This document shows, piece after piece, positions 20,293 to 31,833 of a stretch of 64,000 nt of DNA (its first letter is position 1; every line of letters starts with the position of its first letter). The notes under the pieces are model-generated. The model saw only the letters and a program-made list of their open reading frames with translations. It did not search any database and was not told the DNA's origin. This DNA is from Candolleomyces eurysporus (Eukaryota > Basidiomycota > Agaricomycetes > Agaricales > Psathyrellaceae). The stretch covers positions 60,698-124,697 of the forward strand of contig JANBPK010000861.1 in assembly GCA_027579435.1 (NCBI GenBank), given 5' to 3'. A program made the position numbers and the translations under genes.

Positions 20293-22199
20293 ATGTCCAA
20301 CGTCACCGTCCCCGGCGTCAAGGTCCATTCCAACGTCGCCCCAAAGGCTCAGGCCGAGCTCTTCACTGAGGGCGCACTCAAGTTCCTCGCTGCTCTCCAT
20401 AGAACCTTTGAAACTACTCGCCAGTCTTTGTTGACTGCTCGTGAAGATGCTCAGCGCCGTTACGACTCTGGAGTTGCCCTTGACTTCCCAGCTGAGACCA
20501 AAGCCGTCCGTGAGGAGCCCTCTTGGCAATGCGCCCCACCCGCTCCTGGCTTGGAAGACAGAAGAGTGGAGATCACCGGCCCCACTGACAGGAAGATGGT
20601 CATCAATGCTTTGAACAGTGGTGCGAAGACCTTCATGGCCGATTTTGAAGGTACGCGTTGTTGTCGCCGTATGTTTCACAGACAACTCATCATTGTCTGG
20701 CTGAATAGACTCCTCATCGCCCACCTTCGCCAATATGCTCAACGGACAGGTCAACCTGCGTGATGCAATTCGTCGCCAGATTGATTTTGAGACAGGAGGA
20801 AAGAAGTACAAGCTTGTTGAAAACCCAGCTGTCCTCATCGTTCGGTACGCTTTCGAGTTATCTTGCTCCCTCTTATTCACTAACTCTTTTCTCAGACCTC
20901 GAGGATGGCACCTCGACGAGCCCCGTGTCACCATTGACAACATCCCCGTCTCCGGATCCATCTTCGATTTCGCCATCTTCTTCTACCACAGCGCCAAGGA
21001 GCTCGTCAAGCGAGGATTCGGCCCATACTTCTATCTCCCCAAAATGGAACACTACCTCGAAGCTCGTCTTTGGAATGACATTTTCGTGTTCTCGCAGTCA
21101 TACATCGGCCTTCCTCAGGGTACGATCCGTGGAACCGTTCTTATCGAAACTCTCCCCGCTGCTTTCCAGATGGAAGAGATCCTCTTCGAGCTGAGGAATC
21201 ACTCCAGTGGATTGAACTGTGGACGGTAAGCCGTATGTTGTTATAGCTCCGAATTTGGGTTTATCTCTTCCGTTAGATGGGACTACATCTTCAGCTTCAT
21301 CAAGAAGCGCCGTGCCGACCGCTCTGCTGTCCTACCGGATCGCAAGGACGTTACCATGACTGTTCCTTTCATGGACGCTTATGTCCGTCTCCTCATCAAG
21401 ACCTGCCACAAGTGTGTCCCTTTGAGAATGCTATCACATGCAACCCTTCTAACGAAGCTCCAGGCGCAAAGTTGCCGCTATGGGTGGCATGTCTGCTCAA
21501 ATCCCCATCAAGGACGACCCCAAAGCCAACGAAGTCGCCATGGCCAAGGTCCGCGCTGACAAGCTCCGCGAAGTCACTGCTGGTCACGACGGTACCTGGA
21601 TTGCTCATCCCCTCATCAACACGATTGCACGCGAAATCTTCGACCAGCACATGCTCGGGCCCAACCAAGTTCGTTGATCTTCCGTGCTTTGACGTCGTTC
21701 TTTTGTGCTGATGGGTTGGTTTCAGTACTACAATCTTCGTTCCGAGGTTCAGGTTGCTGCTGCCGACCTTTTGAGCACCAAAGTTCCCGGACAGATTACC
21801 CTTGAGGGTATCAAAGAGAACGTCGCTACTTGTCTCGCTTACACTGCTGCCTGGGTCGGAGGAAACGGCTGCATCCCCTTCAACTATCTCATGGAGGACG
21901 CAGCCACCGCCGAGATCACGCGTATCCAGTTGTGGCAATGGGTCAAGTACGGTCTGCGCGTAGACGATACCGGCGACGTGATCACTGCGGAGTATATCGA
22001 CGACCACATTGAGAAGATTCTGCCTACCATCAAGGACATCGTGAAGGGCGTGAATGAGGGCGATGTGAAGATTGCGAAGGAATATTTGAAGAGCCAGATT
22101 AGGAGGACATGGCCGAGTGAGTTCTTGACAAGCGATTTGATGGGACATTTGGCTGTGAAGGATGGAGTAGCCGCGAGGTTCCAGAAGTCGGTGTTGTAA
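20293..22199 (+). CDS. MLS1: Malate synthase (545 aa)
   Basis: Condenses glyoxylate and acetyl-CoA to malate in the glyoxylate cycle, needed for growth on two-carbon compounds and fatty acids. Six exons: 20293-20650, 20709-20844, 20896-21225, 21277-21411, 21464-21668, 21726-22199; 546 codons including the stop, the normal size for type A malate synthase. Diagnostic stretches are [63 protein letters not shown] and [19 protein letters not shown]. The glyoxylate- and Mg-binding residues lie in these blocks. The C-terminus is QKSVL: it ends like a type 1 peroxisomal signal but has Val where a basic residue is expected. Introns are 51-58 nt. The neighbours are functionally unrelated. Confidence 0.96.
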
Positions 22200-22448
22200 A
22201 CGGATGGTGTTTGGACATTTTCCTCTTCTTCCCTTCCCTCTCTGTGTCCCGGATTATCATCGCATCGACTCATCTTCGTTCCCGTGTCACTAGCTAGCAG
22301 TATGTACTCACATTCGTGTATTATAGCGTAAGGTTTATGTTTTGTTTATGCATTCAAGATTTTCAGCAAGTTATTCTGTGCGTTCGCAAGCTTACCGAGA
22401 TGTCTATTATTCTCGTCGGCGTCTCTACTTGAACTTGATCCTTCACCG
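22200..22448. terminator. 3' flank of malate synthase
   Basis: Noncoding, AT-rich toward 22340, consistent with a 3' UTR and cleavage region. No discrete signal could be assigned with certainty. Confidence 0.3.
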
Positions 22449-22520
22449 TCTCTGTTAGTATATCGGTTAGTACACGCGCCTGTCACGCGCGAAAGCTGGG
22501 TTCGACTCCCAGACAGAGAG
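22449..22520 (+). tRNA. tRNA-Asp: tRNA-Asp (GTC)
   Basis: 72 nt. The acceptor stem TCTCTGT pairs with ACAGAGA, with discriminator G at 22520. D arm with GGTTAGTA, anticodon arm CGCGCCTGTCACGCGCG with anticodon GTC, T arm CTGGG-TTCGACT-CCCAG. No intron. A long T run (22529-22546, with an N at 22529) follows and is a good RNA polymerase III terminator. CCA is not encoded, as expected in eukaryotes. Confidence 0.96.
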
Positions 22521-22739
22521 ATTTCTCTNTTTTTTTTTTTTTTTTTCACTTTCCGCGAAGCACAATCAAAGCTCGAATCTTCGAATTCATTGGCAAAGCT
22601 CATCTTTCCTACCATTTCACAGGCAACGTCTCTCCAAACTCTTTGGAAATAGTGACTGCTCAACATGAAATAGACCGGTACACCCTTGACTTGTGTCCTT
22701 TGGCATCCCTCACGCTTTCTTGCCATCTTTAAACCTCAA

Positions 22740-23390
22740 CTGCGATTGAACGGGGTGTATGCACGCATATGGAAACTTTTCCAGTCAATGTTTTGGAGGG
22801 TGGCGGTTGAGTTGGATATCAGCTTCCAATATAAGTACGACCTCAGTATTGACGATGTCCTCGAGCTGTCTTTCGAGTACCCTGAATTCATCTCCCTGAT
22901 AATGTTCAAGTATGCGACTATCCTCCGCCGACTCCGGATTCACGACAGATACATATCGTGTCTCGAACGGATCTTTACCGAACTTCACCATATTATGCAC
23001 CTCACGTTAGACAACGTCTATACAGATTTGGTCCTGTTTTAACAGCTTCACGATAACGACCATATATATTTACTTCATCTTGAGGTCTTTGAACTGCTTT
23101 GTCTTCCTACGGAGTTCCGTCCCCGAGACATTGATTTCTTCGTTATCGCCAGGTGCCCAGATATACGGGAGGCCGAGGATAAGGCGAGGTTCTTGAGCAG
23201 TGGTCTTACGATGCCGAAGAAGTTTACTGCTATTCAGAAGCCTACGGCTAAGCTTTTGAAATGCTATGTATCTGAGGGGTATAGACGCAGAGAAGCGAGA
23301 GTTTGTGAAATTTGGCCGCTAGTATCCAGTTCAATGGCATTCAAGAACGTGAAGCATATGGATACTGTGAGCTCACAAGGCCTATTCTAG
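22740..23390 (+). pseudogene. F-box/LRR-like relic with one nonsense codon
   Basis: One reading frame runs from about 22740 to 23390, interrupted only by TAA at 23040-23042 (a C-to-T change of CAA would explain it). Its composition resembles the leucine-rich part of basidiomycete F-box proteins (ILRRLRIHDRY, HIMHLTLDNVYTDLVL, LEVFELLCLPTEFRPRDIDFF). No start or F-box is visible. It sits between two inverted tRNA-Asp genes. Confidence 0.5.
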
Positions 23391-23399
23391 CGACTATAC

Positions 23400-24830
23400 C
23401 ATACCTTTCTCTCAATCTCTCATCGGCCGAATAAAGCACTACGCTAGGAATCCTCGTCCTCCGAGTCGGGAAGCCCGAGGATCAGGGTCAATTCCATCAA
23501 TCCTACCGTCCCTTTCAACCCATAAGTTGGGAACGTGGAAATACTTGCGAGAATTGGCGGGCTAGGGAACTTCAAGACGCGGAAGGCACTTGGCTTGGGC
23601 CGCTTCGAGTTCTAGAAGAGGTTCGACTCGAACCACACGTTATCCAATGCGAGACAAATCATCAAAGGAAGGAGAAGGATAGCCGACGGTTTGCTGGCAT
23701 GAAGAACCAAAGTGCGTAGTCGGAGACGGCATAGGCCGGGGTGGCTTTGCACAGAACTCGAGCTCTCGGCAAAGTCTGGACGAACCTACTACTAAGACAC
23801 AACAAGGACCTTTACCTCCCATAAATTTCCCTCCATGCCTGCACACTATGCATATCTTGTTTTCCTGGACACTAAGTCCAGGTTTGTCGGTGGGGAGAGG
23901 TTTCCGATCAAACCTTTACATCAATTTCCTTTTTGAGCACACGCTCCATTTTCGGAATTATCGGTATATGATTCGGCCGTACTGAATTATTTGTGTTATC
24001 ATTTGTTTATCTTATCTAATCTCCTTGATCGAGCTTTTGGATCCTCCTGTTATATCACAAATCTGCCGTCCCTTCTTCCTCAATGCTTCCAATTATTTTT
24101 GAGCTCTCCTTTTTCAGGATTTCCATCTTTTGGATTTCCACAGATGGCCCTACATTAGTGTCATATGTGGCTTTTAGTTTGATCTAGTTCTTGTAGGCGT
24201 TTCATCTCTTCTCTTGACTCTGCCAACATTTGATAGTTTGGTAGAGGGAAACATCTTAAAATGATAATTCCCTTCAATTTCATTGTTCTTAAGAGCATTA
24301 CACATATTCCTTGTTCTCTAGCAAATTAAAGGCTATGTCTATGATCACCTTTCTCATTGTCCTTCCTTGACTGTTGTAGTCTGTGATAGTGTACGCAGGC
24401 ATCACCGTTTTGAATGCACATACAATGTTACTTAGAAGTTCTCTTTGACCAAGTACCAGGATGAAATCCAATTACATGCAGTGCTAGGCAAGAAAAGGTG
24501 TCCAGGACCGCCCGGATGGGCCATTCTATAATAAGCTCTGTGAATTAGTACAATGCGATGTATATCGGCGGTTCGAGAACGAGTCCAAGGAGCAGTCCCA
24601 ACAATTCAGGAGGCATGGAATTGGAATTTGAAGTTCGAGCCAGGTTCTCCCGATGGCCGTTATACAGTCAATTTCCGGACGGATTTTCGTTATTTCCACG
24701 GGGGTTGAAGCAGCATTGGTGGCGAAAAAATGCGAGAACGCGTTGAGTGTCTAGTCTCTAATTACTATGGATTCGAAGGATTTGAGCATTCAAGCGCCGC
24801 TGATAACGAGGTGGTGCAAAATCAAAAAAT
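23400..24830. other. AT-rich noncoding stretch
   Basis: No coding or RNA feature could be supported. The stretch at 23900-24480 is clearly more AT-rich than its surroundings and may be old transposon or relic DNA, but no repeat ends were found. Confidence 0.5.
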
Positions 24831-24835
24831 AAATC

Positions 24836-24907
24836 CTCTCTGTCTGGGAGTCGAACCCAGCTTTCGCGCGTGACAGGCGCGTGTACTAACCGATATACTA
24901 ACAGAGA
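24836..24907 (-). tRNA. tRNA-Asp: tRNA-Asp (GTC), inverted second copy
   Basis: Reverse complement is identical in sequence to the tRNA at 22449-22520: same 72 nt, anticodon GTC, stems intact. On the minus strand it is followed by GATTTATTTTTTG, a T-run terminator for RNA polymerase III. The flanks differ from the first copy, so the shared part is just the gene and a few bases. Confidence 0.96.
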
Positions 24908-25018
24908 CCTGTAGGACTTCATGTAAAAGTTCTCTATGAAGTCTCGCTGTTTGACTCGGCTTCCATTTCGGGATTTTGGACGGTGACCTCTCTTCTTCCT
25001 ACCACCACATTCCGCTCA

Positions 25019-26420
25019 ATGGCAACCATTCACCCCTCTCGACTGGGCCTGGTTCCCCAAGATAACTCGTCTAGAGACTCCCAAGCACGTAGGGGTCGCT
25101 CGCCATCACCGCGAGATCGGTATTACTCCAGAGACCGTTCGCGCAGTAGGGAGAGGGAACGCAGGAATGATGAGAGGAGAGACAGGGATAGGCGAGAAAG
25201 CGATCGAGGCTATGAGCGCCGACCAAGTCCAAAATATGATGACTACCGACAGCCGCCTCCACACCTCGACCAGCCTCGTCCGAGCATGTATCCGAACCGT
25301 GGAGGTGGAGGGAGGCCGCATGGCGGCATGAGCAATGCAGATTGGTTTGAAAGGTATGTGATCCGGCTCAATGCTCTAAGAGCAGAATCCTGATTCCTCT
25401 GTACAGTCGTCGTGCAGAACGAGAAGCCAGAACGGTGGATGTTTGGCCACCTTCACCCAAGCAACCCGAGCGGTCGCTGTACGTCTCAGTTCTCATTCAG
25501 TTTCGGGATATATACTGACTATGAATCAGCTCTCCGCGACGCAAAAAGTCGAAAAAGTCGAAACGTGCACGTTCGTATTCCTCTGATACCGATTCGTCGG
25601 AAGAGGAACGCAGAAAGCGCAAGGAGAAGAAACGATCTCGCAAGCACAAGAAGGAGGAGAAGAAACACCGGAACCGTTCTCGTACTCTCTCTCCCAGCAG
25701 GGACCGTCACCGCAGTAGCCGGATGGATGATAGCGAGAGCGAGGATGAACGTCGACGCCGACGAAAGGACCGCAGTCGGAGCAGGAGCCCCCGCGTCGAA
25801 ACTGTCACTCGAAGCCCTTCTCACCAGCCTCCTCGAAGTCCTTCGCCTGTATCTGAAAGGCAGCTTCCTACTTCCGGAACTCTCTCTTCCACGTCGACTG
25901 CCAAAGGCAAAGGGAGAGACCAAGCCTCCGATTCTGACGAGGAGGTCGGACCTCTCCCGGTGATGCAAGCCAACACGGCGAAACGCCTGAACGAGCGAGA
26001 CTACGGTGGAGCGCTCCTTCGTGGAGAAGGTTCTGCCATGGCTGCCTTCTTGCAGGATGACCCCAACGTTCGTATCCCGCGTCGTGGTGAAATCGGTCTC
26101 ACTTCCGACCAAATCGCGAAATACGAAGATTCGGGCTACGTTATGAGTGGAAGTAGGCACAAGAGGATGAACGCAGTCCGTATGAGGAAGGAGAACCAGG
26201 TTATCAGTGCCGAGGAAAAGAGAGGAATTTTGAAGTTGCAGAAGGAGGAGAAGGAGAGGAGAGAGGCGATTTTGAGGGAAGAATTCAATGAGATTGTGAA
26301 TGAGAAGTTGAAGGCGGCGAATGTCAATCTTGACTTCGCGTCTAGTGCCCCTCCTCCATCGGTATGACGACCCTCACCTTTCCGTTTTCCTAATGCTGAT
26401 TTGGTTTTCAACAGCCCTAG
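25019..26420 (+). CDS. NKAP: NKAP-family RNA-binding/splicing protein (414 aa)
   Basis: Four exons: 25019-25353, 25407-25478, 25530-26361, 26415-26420. The last exon adds only Pro and the stop; without that splice the protein would end in Val instead. An N-terminal Arg/Ser/Asp-rich disordered region (RDRSRSRERERR) precedes the conserved C-terminal domain. The domain is recognised by YGGALLRGEGSAMAAF, RIPRRGEIGLTSDQIAKYE, GYVMSGSRHKRMNAVR and QVISAEEKR, followed by a basic-acidic coiled coil. NKAP proteins work in the nucleus with the spliceosome (C complex) and in transcription control. The start ATG gives MATIHPSRLGL; an upstream in-frame GTG is not used. Confidence 0.93.
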
Positions 26421-26794
26421 ATGACGGATCGCTTTCACTCAAGAACCTTTGCTAGGAGCGATCATAAGTCGCTTGGTTATCACGGTGTCACAAACATAGT
26501 TTATCGAGCCTTTAATCTAAAGTATCTCTGCAGTGTGATGTTTTCCTAGAAGCGACGAATGCCATTTTTCTCCCATGAATATGCCCGGAAAACTGGAGGC
26601 GTGTTCGAGAGATCTGTTGTCGGGGACGGCTGCATCTTGAACGCCAGAGAAGTGAATATGAATCAGAATCATGCTTTTTACTGAGGGACAAGGTTATATT
26701 TTCTAGGTTTCTACCGCATGCCCTCTTACATCGTAAACAGTGCCCGTCTAGTCTATCGTGGTCCATGCATCAATTACAGAGTGAGTTCGCTTCT
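26421..26794. other. Convergent 3' region between NKAP and the acyltransferase
   Basis: The two genes converge here; no further gene. No strong termination signal could be assigned. Confidence 0.4.
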
Positions 26795-28154
26795 CTAAGC
26801 CTTCTTGCCGTCATAATACATATCCAGGAGACTCCGAATAATACCAAGGTCATCCTTAGCCTCAAGATATCCCGATGATACAACAGGGGCGATCCAAAAC
26901 GCCCATGAATACCCTACCCACCAGATCACCCAAATATATCCCAACGCTTTCGTGAAAGTGTTTGGGACGATAGGGCGCCCGAGGTGTTGGGCAACCAGCC
27001 CAACAAGAGCTTCAGCCCCAATCGCAAATGCCTGAATCACGAATGTGTACATGGCACCTCCGGACCAGTTGTTCAAAATCATACAGTCCGAGCCGTAATG
27101 CGAAAGACCGGAGAAGAAGAATGCGAAGAGGAATTTGCTTGCGGTTGCTGGAATTGTGCGATGGCGGAGCCGCAGTATCCGGTATGTGATCAAGTCCGCA
27201 TGAGCTGTTAGGAACTTTGAGAGGAGTTAGCAGGAGGTTGTCGTGGAGATGAACGGGAGGGCGGTCCACGTACGCGTCTCAAAAGCTGGTGCCAGAATTT
27301 TCTGTTGCGTCCGGACCGTTAAATTTCTCGTTGGAGGAAGAGGAAATTGCAGAGACTCACCCCCAGAACCTCCGAACAGTATAAGCCTCTCCTAGGTTCC
27401 CAAACAACAGAGGCCAGTCCTCCGGCTCCGATATCCTCGTCCCAACGAATGCGGCACTCAGGAATGAGTGCATCATCCGCAAACCGCAGTACGTCATCCC
27501 AACGAACTGGAATACCGACAAGGTTCGCCAGGCCCAGCTAGCTTGAAAAAGCAGCTCTGGACGACCTTTGGCGAAGTAAGGGTTCTCCTTTGCTGCTACT
27601 GTACATATGTCCAGGATGATTGCATTAAGAGCACCCTCGAACAGGCGGCGCAAGACGAAAGAGCCTCTGGTAATTTTCTTTGCGCTCAGCGCATTTTGAG
27701 AGTCGGTCGGTGCTGACAATGGTGCTTCATGCGTCCAGCCGACCCCTCGGGGGTTGAAACGGAGCTTTAGGGCCCAGAAAAAGCGGGGTTTCCATCCAGC
27801 TTTGGAGGTACCGTCATCCTCTCCCTCCTTTTTGGCCTCAGCGCCGGCTTTCTCTTTCGCCCTATACGACTTCAATCTCCTCGCTACGGGCTTGAACTGT
27901 TGCTGGATATCCGGGTTGAGCACCAAGAAATCGGACGCCGTGAAGAACAGGGCGGTGATGGCGCCTCCAAACGAATAATCCGTCGAGATATTCCCAGTCG
28001 TCGTGTAGAAGATGAGGTAGATGGAAATTGCCGCTATGGTAAGGAAGAACGGCCAGCGGAGTCGCGACTTTGGTCGGGTCGCGTACCCGACTATGGCGAT
28101 CAGCTCTGCGGCGACATAGAGAGCTGGATGGAACTGCGCCCTTGGCCTGCTCAT
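26795..28154 (-). CDS. Wax-synthase-like membrane-bound O-acyltransferase (413 aa)
   Basis: Three exons on the minus strand, 28154-27361, 27301-27274 (28 nt) and 27214-26795; 414 codons including the stop. Several hydrophobic helices. The core is the wax synthase signature EDWPLLFGNLGEAYTVRRFWGKFWHQLLRRFL, recovered only when the 28-nt exon is spliced in, which supports the model. A second hallmark is FFFSGLSHYGSD, with the likely active-site His. Family members acylate long-chain alcohols or, in fungi, terpenoids at the ER membrane. No terpene synthase or P450 lies nearby, so a metabolic cluster is not supported. Start at 28154 gives MSRPRAQFHPALY. Confidence 0.85.
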
Positions 28155-28451
28155 TGCAGGGCGGCTGGGTCTACGTGGCAACGAGCAAATTAGTGAGCGT
28201 CGCTCGTTTATATTTGACCTAGTAGGTTTTTGTTTTACCGGTTGGCAGCATGCCGCTGATTGATGGCGGGCAGGTTGTTTGACAAAGTTTTGGGCAAGTT
28301 TCGAGCGCCTACGAATTGGACGGAGATCGTTGCACTGGTATTATCAGATAAGATAAGGCGTACCCCAGCTCAGACACTGACCATTGAATTGATACTTTTA
28401 AGTTTCATTTCTTGTTTCTTGTCCTGCATTCTAACTCACTTTCCAGAAACG
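28155..28451. other. Divergent promoter region
   Basis: Separates the minus-strand acyltransferase from a possible small plus-strand gene. No defined motif recognised. Confidence 0.4.
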
Positions 28452-28835
28452 ATGTCTGACGGAAGCCTGTCGAAAATACAGCTTATCCCCATCCCAAACG
28501 CTCCCCGTCTTTGTGCACCGGCCTCCGAGTCGCAGGGCAAGCTGGACCTTTCTGAGCTGAGGAAGGCCGGTTGCCGACAAGGAATGGATCAGTTCCTTCA
28601 AACGGATCAGGAAAGTCAAGTCGCCTCTGTCGTTGAACGTCCATTGCCGGAGCGCCTCAAACTGACTTTCTCACTCTCGGGCGCATTGCGTAACTTGGTG
28701 AGTAAGCCTGCTTCAAGGAAGCACTTCTCCCACTAGGCTGAATCAAGACTTTAACGAATCGGAATATCGACGCAGATACTATGTGCAGTATATTTAGTCT
28801 CAACGTTAGAAAGAGGGTGGCTTCTTTCAACTTGA
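28452..28835 (+). CDS. Possible small tail-anchored protein (101 aa)
   Basis: Exon 1 is 28452-28697 (82 codons from ATG, MSDGSLSKIQLIPI). It joins exon 2 at 28776-28835 across a 78-nt intron with donor GTGAGT and acceptor CGCAG. The product ends in a hydrophobic stretch (ALRNLILCAVYLVSTL), then LERGWLLST. No homolog recognised. Without splicing the frame ends at 28736. The call rests on frame plus splice sites only. Confidence 0.35.
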
Positions 28836-30383
28836 AGCTCACGAACGTTGGCAAAAACGGTATCATGCATCTAACTTGCCTGAAGCAAGTGCATTCGGTT
28901 CCCAAGAAACAGACTACAAGGACCGTCAAGTCTTTCAAGATTGAATATGCTTCTTTATCTATTGGCTGAGGTCCCTTGGACGTTCACGGACTCGGTCTCA
29001 AAAGTCTAGCGGTCTGACAGTTGGACGATTGATGACGCCTCTCCCGAATGGTGCTTTCTTACTGGTAGATGGTGGCTTATTCACTGATGAGTCTATTCAC
29101 ACCAGCTTCTCGAGCGGCTCCTTCACAATTTCAGAGACCGAAGAATACACTTGGTCACGAGCTCATACTTCGCGTGTTTGACTTTTGATAACCAGCAGTG
29201 TCCCCCTGATGGCTCATCTTGTTACCAAGAGGTTGGTGCGGCCGTTTGAATTCCACCCAAATTCCGACGTGTTTGTCTTTCTGTCTGACGACCATACAGA
29301 TAGGTACAGTGAACGTCCATCTGTCAATTCACAAAGCATTTACAGAAATGCCCCATTTTGCTAGTTATGAATCGGCCGACATATCGAGCAATGATTCATA
29401 TCCGCACGACACCCGGATTATCGAGTTTCAGGTAGAGTCATGGAAATCGTTTGAAACGAACGATCTGTGACCCGGCTCCTTCTTCCTTAACCTCGGTGTG
29501 AAGAATTCGAATATCTTAGTTCTTTTCCAAAAGTCCATCCCGGGCCCAGGCGGCATTTATGGGGCAATGAACACACCCAAAACGGCCCAAAATCTTGTCA
29601 CCGTCGCTTTCGCCTTGGAGGAGAGACCTATCGGATAGATTGGGGTTATCTCGAAAATAGATATCCTCAGGTACATTCTCTGGAGTCCCCCTCTTTTCTG
29701 GGCGACAGCCGCATTATTGCAACATGGTATGTCATGCTCGAGCACTTGGAACACCCATTTGCGATAACATTCTTAAAGACGTCAGTGCACCGTCCCTGCT
29801 TTCTCGAGAGTCGACAGATGTCTTCTCCGGGACTTCGCGCCTTATATGTCATAGCGAGAATGCCAATTACGACCGACCGAAGGCGATAAGAAGTCGTCAG
29901 TTTCAGTTTAATTCAGAGCCCTGGGTTGTGTTTCCCCAAACTCTCGTCCAAATGGAATAAATAATTCCTTTCCAACTGATTCCCCGCATCACGCGACTGG
30001 CGTTGGCTTCCTCTTTTGGCCCGCAAGGACCGGGCCTCTCGTCCGGCAAGGCACCAGTCAGCAAACCGCCAGCCCGGATCGATTGATCGATCACAGCATG
30101 GTGTTGGATGGACCAGTCTTTCGTGACCTCCAGCGCCGCATCGTGCACATGCATCGATATACATAGTTATAGGCTGTGGGGACTCCGACGCACCACACCC
30201 TTCTATGTCGCTCCTTCTCCCCAAAGTGCACTGACTCCCCTCCANCCCCCTAAGGCTGTACGTCGTTCGCCCTCAACAGCACTTATCGTCCTCTACTTAT
30301 CGCCGTTGTCCTTCACAGCACACTCCATCCTGACCAGGCACCCTACCTCGTCCTCGTCGTCGCGGTCCAAGGCTGACCCGAGA
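28836..30383. other. Intergenic region with a possible BTB relic
   Basis: Apart from the fragment at 29209-29470 no gene is supported. The last 150 bases before the F-box gene are CT-rich and contain an N at 30245 at the start of a C run. Confidence 0.4.
29209..29470 (+). pseudogene. Possible BTB/POZ-domain relic
   Basis: From ATG at 29209 one frame reads RPFEFHPNSDVFVFLSDDHTD. After one frame change the next reads IGTVNVHLSIHKAFTEM. Together these resemble the start of a BTB domain (a D-V-x-L stretch followed by V-H-K-A). No intact gene can be made, so this is a weak call. Confidence 0.3.
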
Positions 30384-31833
30384 ATGTTCATGACCAACTT
30401 TCCGCAAGAGTTGGTAGACCATGTCATCGACCAGTTGTACGACGATGCCCCCAGCTTGAAGAGCTGCGCTCGCGTTTGCAGGGCCTGGCTTCCTGCCAGT
30501 AGGTTCCACCTTTTTGCAAAGGTCAGCCTCAAGGCGGCTTCAATGCACGGGCCAGCCTCGTTTCCATCCGCATGCTGCAAACGCTTGCTCTCGGCCATCG
30601 AGCACACCCCCGAAATCGCCTCATGCATTCGGGAGCTGGAGGTTTGCGAGGGCAGCTCTTTCCACTTCAACAACCCCACAGTCCCGGCCACCACATGGGC
30701 GACCACAGATCCATGCCTCCTTGCGTTGTTCAAGAGACTAAAGAACCTTCGCCGGCTGGATTTCTCGGCCACGTCCACGTTGTATTGGAAGACCCTGCCG
30801 CCGGCATTTCAAAATGCGTTCTGCTCGCTCCTCGCCCACTCGCCCTCCTTAACGTACCTCCGCCTCCACTCGTGGTGCCTCCCAAGCTTCACCTCCCTCG
30901 CACTCCTCCTCTCGCACTGCAAGAAGCTAAAAGGATTTTCCTTATCGTCCACCACAGTCAACGACGATGACGGCATCGAGGAGCAGCAGCACGGCCGGCT
31001 ACGATGTGTTATCGAGGAAGTCGAAGGCGGCGATCAATGCTCGGATTCCATAGTACACTCCGCCAACGTCAACCTTGAAGTCCTCACCCTCGACTTTGTA
31101 TCCTTTGGATACCTAGGCGCTTCCGGGTGGCTCTTTAATGAGCCGTCGGAGTCGTCTTGCTCCAACGTGATGGATTTATCAAGGCTGCGCGAGCTGAGGG
31201 TGGCCCATTTCCCCGATATCTCGATTGTGGAGAGGCTGTTGGTCTCCGTGGGACCGGCCTTGGAACACCTCCACCTGAAGCCCGGGTGCTGGGACGGTGA
31301 GTTCTTGTCGTATTTCGTTGGTAGTAGTTGTAGTAGTAGTGATTCCCATCACTGTCTTACTCTCTTCGGAACGGAACCGGGTTACTCACTCACTTTCCTC
31401 TCCCCGACCCCGCTCTCTTACAGTGCAATCATTCAATCTCAGCTCCACTACCGGGCTGCGGTCGCTACGACTAACGCTGGAAGAAGTGGACACCGCCATG
31501 GCCTGGGTCATCCATTTCCTCTCAAGCATCATCCAATCATCATCGTCGGCCTCCAGTGTATTGGAACATATCGGGCTGGAGTTCTACATCGACGTAAAGA
31601 AACTGGACGGATGGGATGATCTGGATGCGCTGTTGTCTCAACCAGAGTTCGTAGCGCTGCGTCATATTGAGATCGGGCTATTTGCGTCCCCTTCGAATCC
31701 GGATTTCGTCAAGGTGGATAAGCAGTTTAGGGTGCGGGAGAGGGGGGTGAAGGTGCGGTTGTTTCAGTTGGGGTTGAAGAGTCAGAGGTCACATCGGCAG
31801 CTGACGCCTAGGATCAGTTGGTATGAGGGTTAG
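30384..31833 (+). CDS. F-box protein with leucine-rich repeats (440 aa)
   Basis: Two exons, 30384-31296 and 31424-31833, with donor GTGAGT and acceptor TTACAG; 441 codons including the stop. The N-terminal F-box is short and clear (FPQELVDHVIDQLYDD, LKSCARVCRAWLPASR), followed by irregular leucine-rich segments (LRRLDFS, LTYLRLHSW, LEVLTLDFVSF, LEHLHLKPG, LRSLRLTLEEV). F-box proteins recruit substrates to SCF ubiquitin ligases through Skp1. A second ATG at 30390 is an equally good start. This is the only intact F-box gene in the window, in contrast to the relics at 48-54 kb. Confidence 0.85.

Noticed and set aside
21396..22148. 250-codon reading frame on the minus strand
   Set aside because: It is antisense to malate synthase exons and follows their codon bias; it has no features of its own.
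26795..31833. Secondary-metabolite cluster around the wax-synthase-like acyltransferase
   Set aside because: No terpene synthase, polyketide synthase, P450 or transporter is present nearby; the neighbours are NKAP and an F-box gene.
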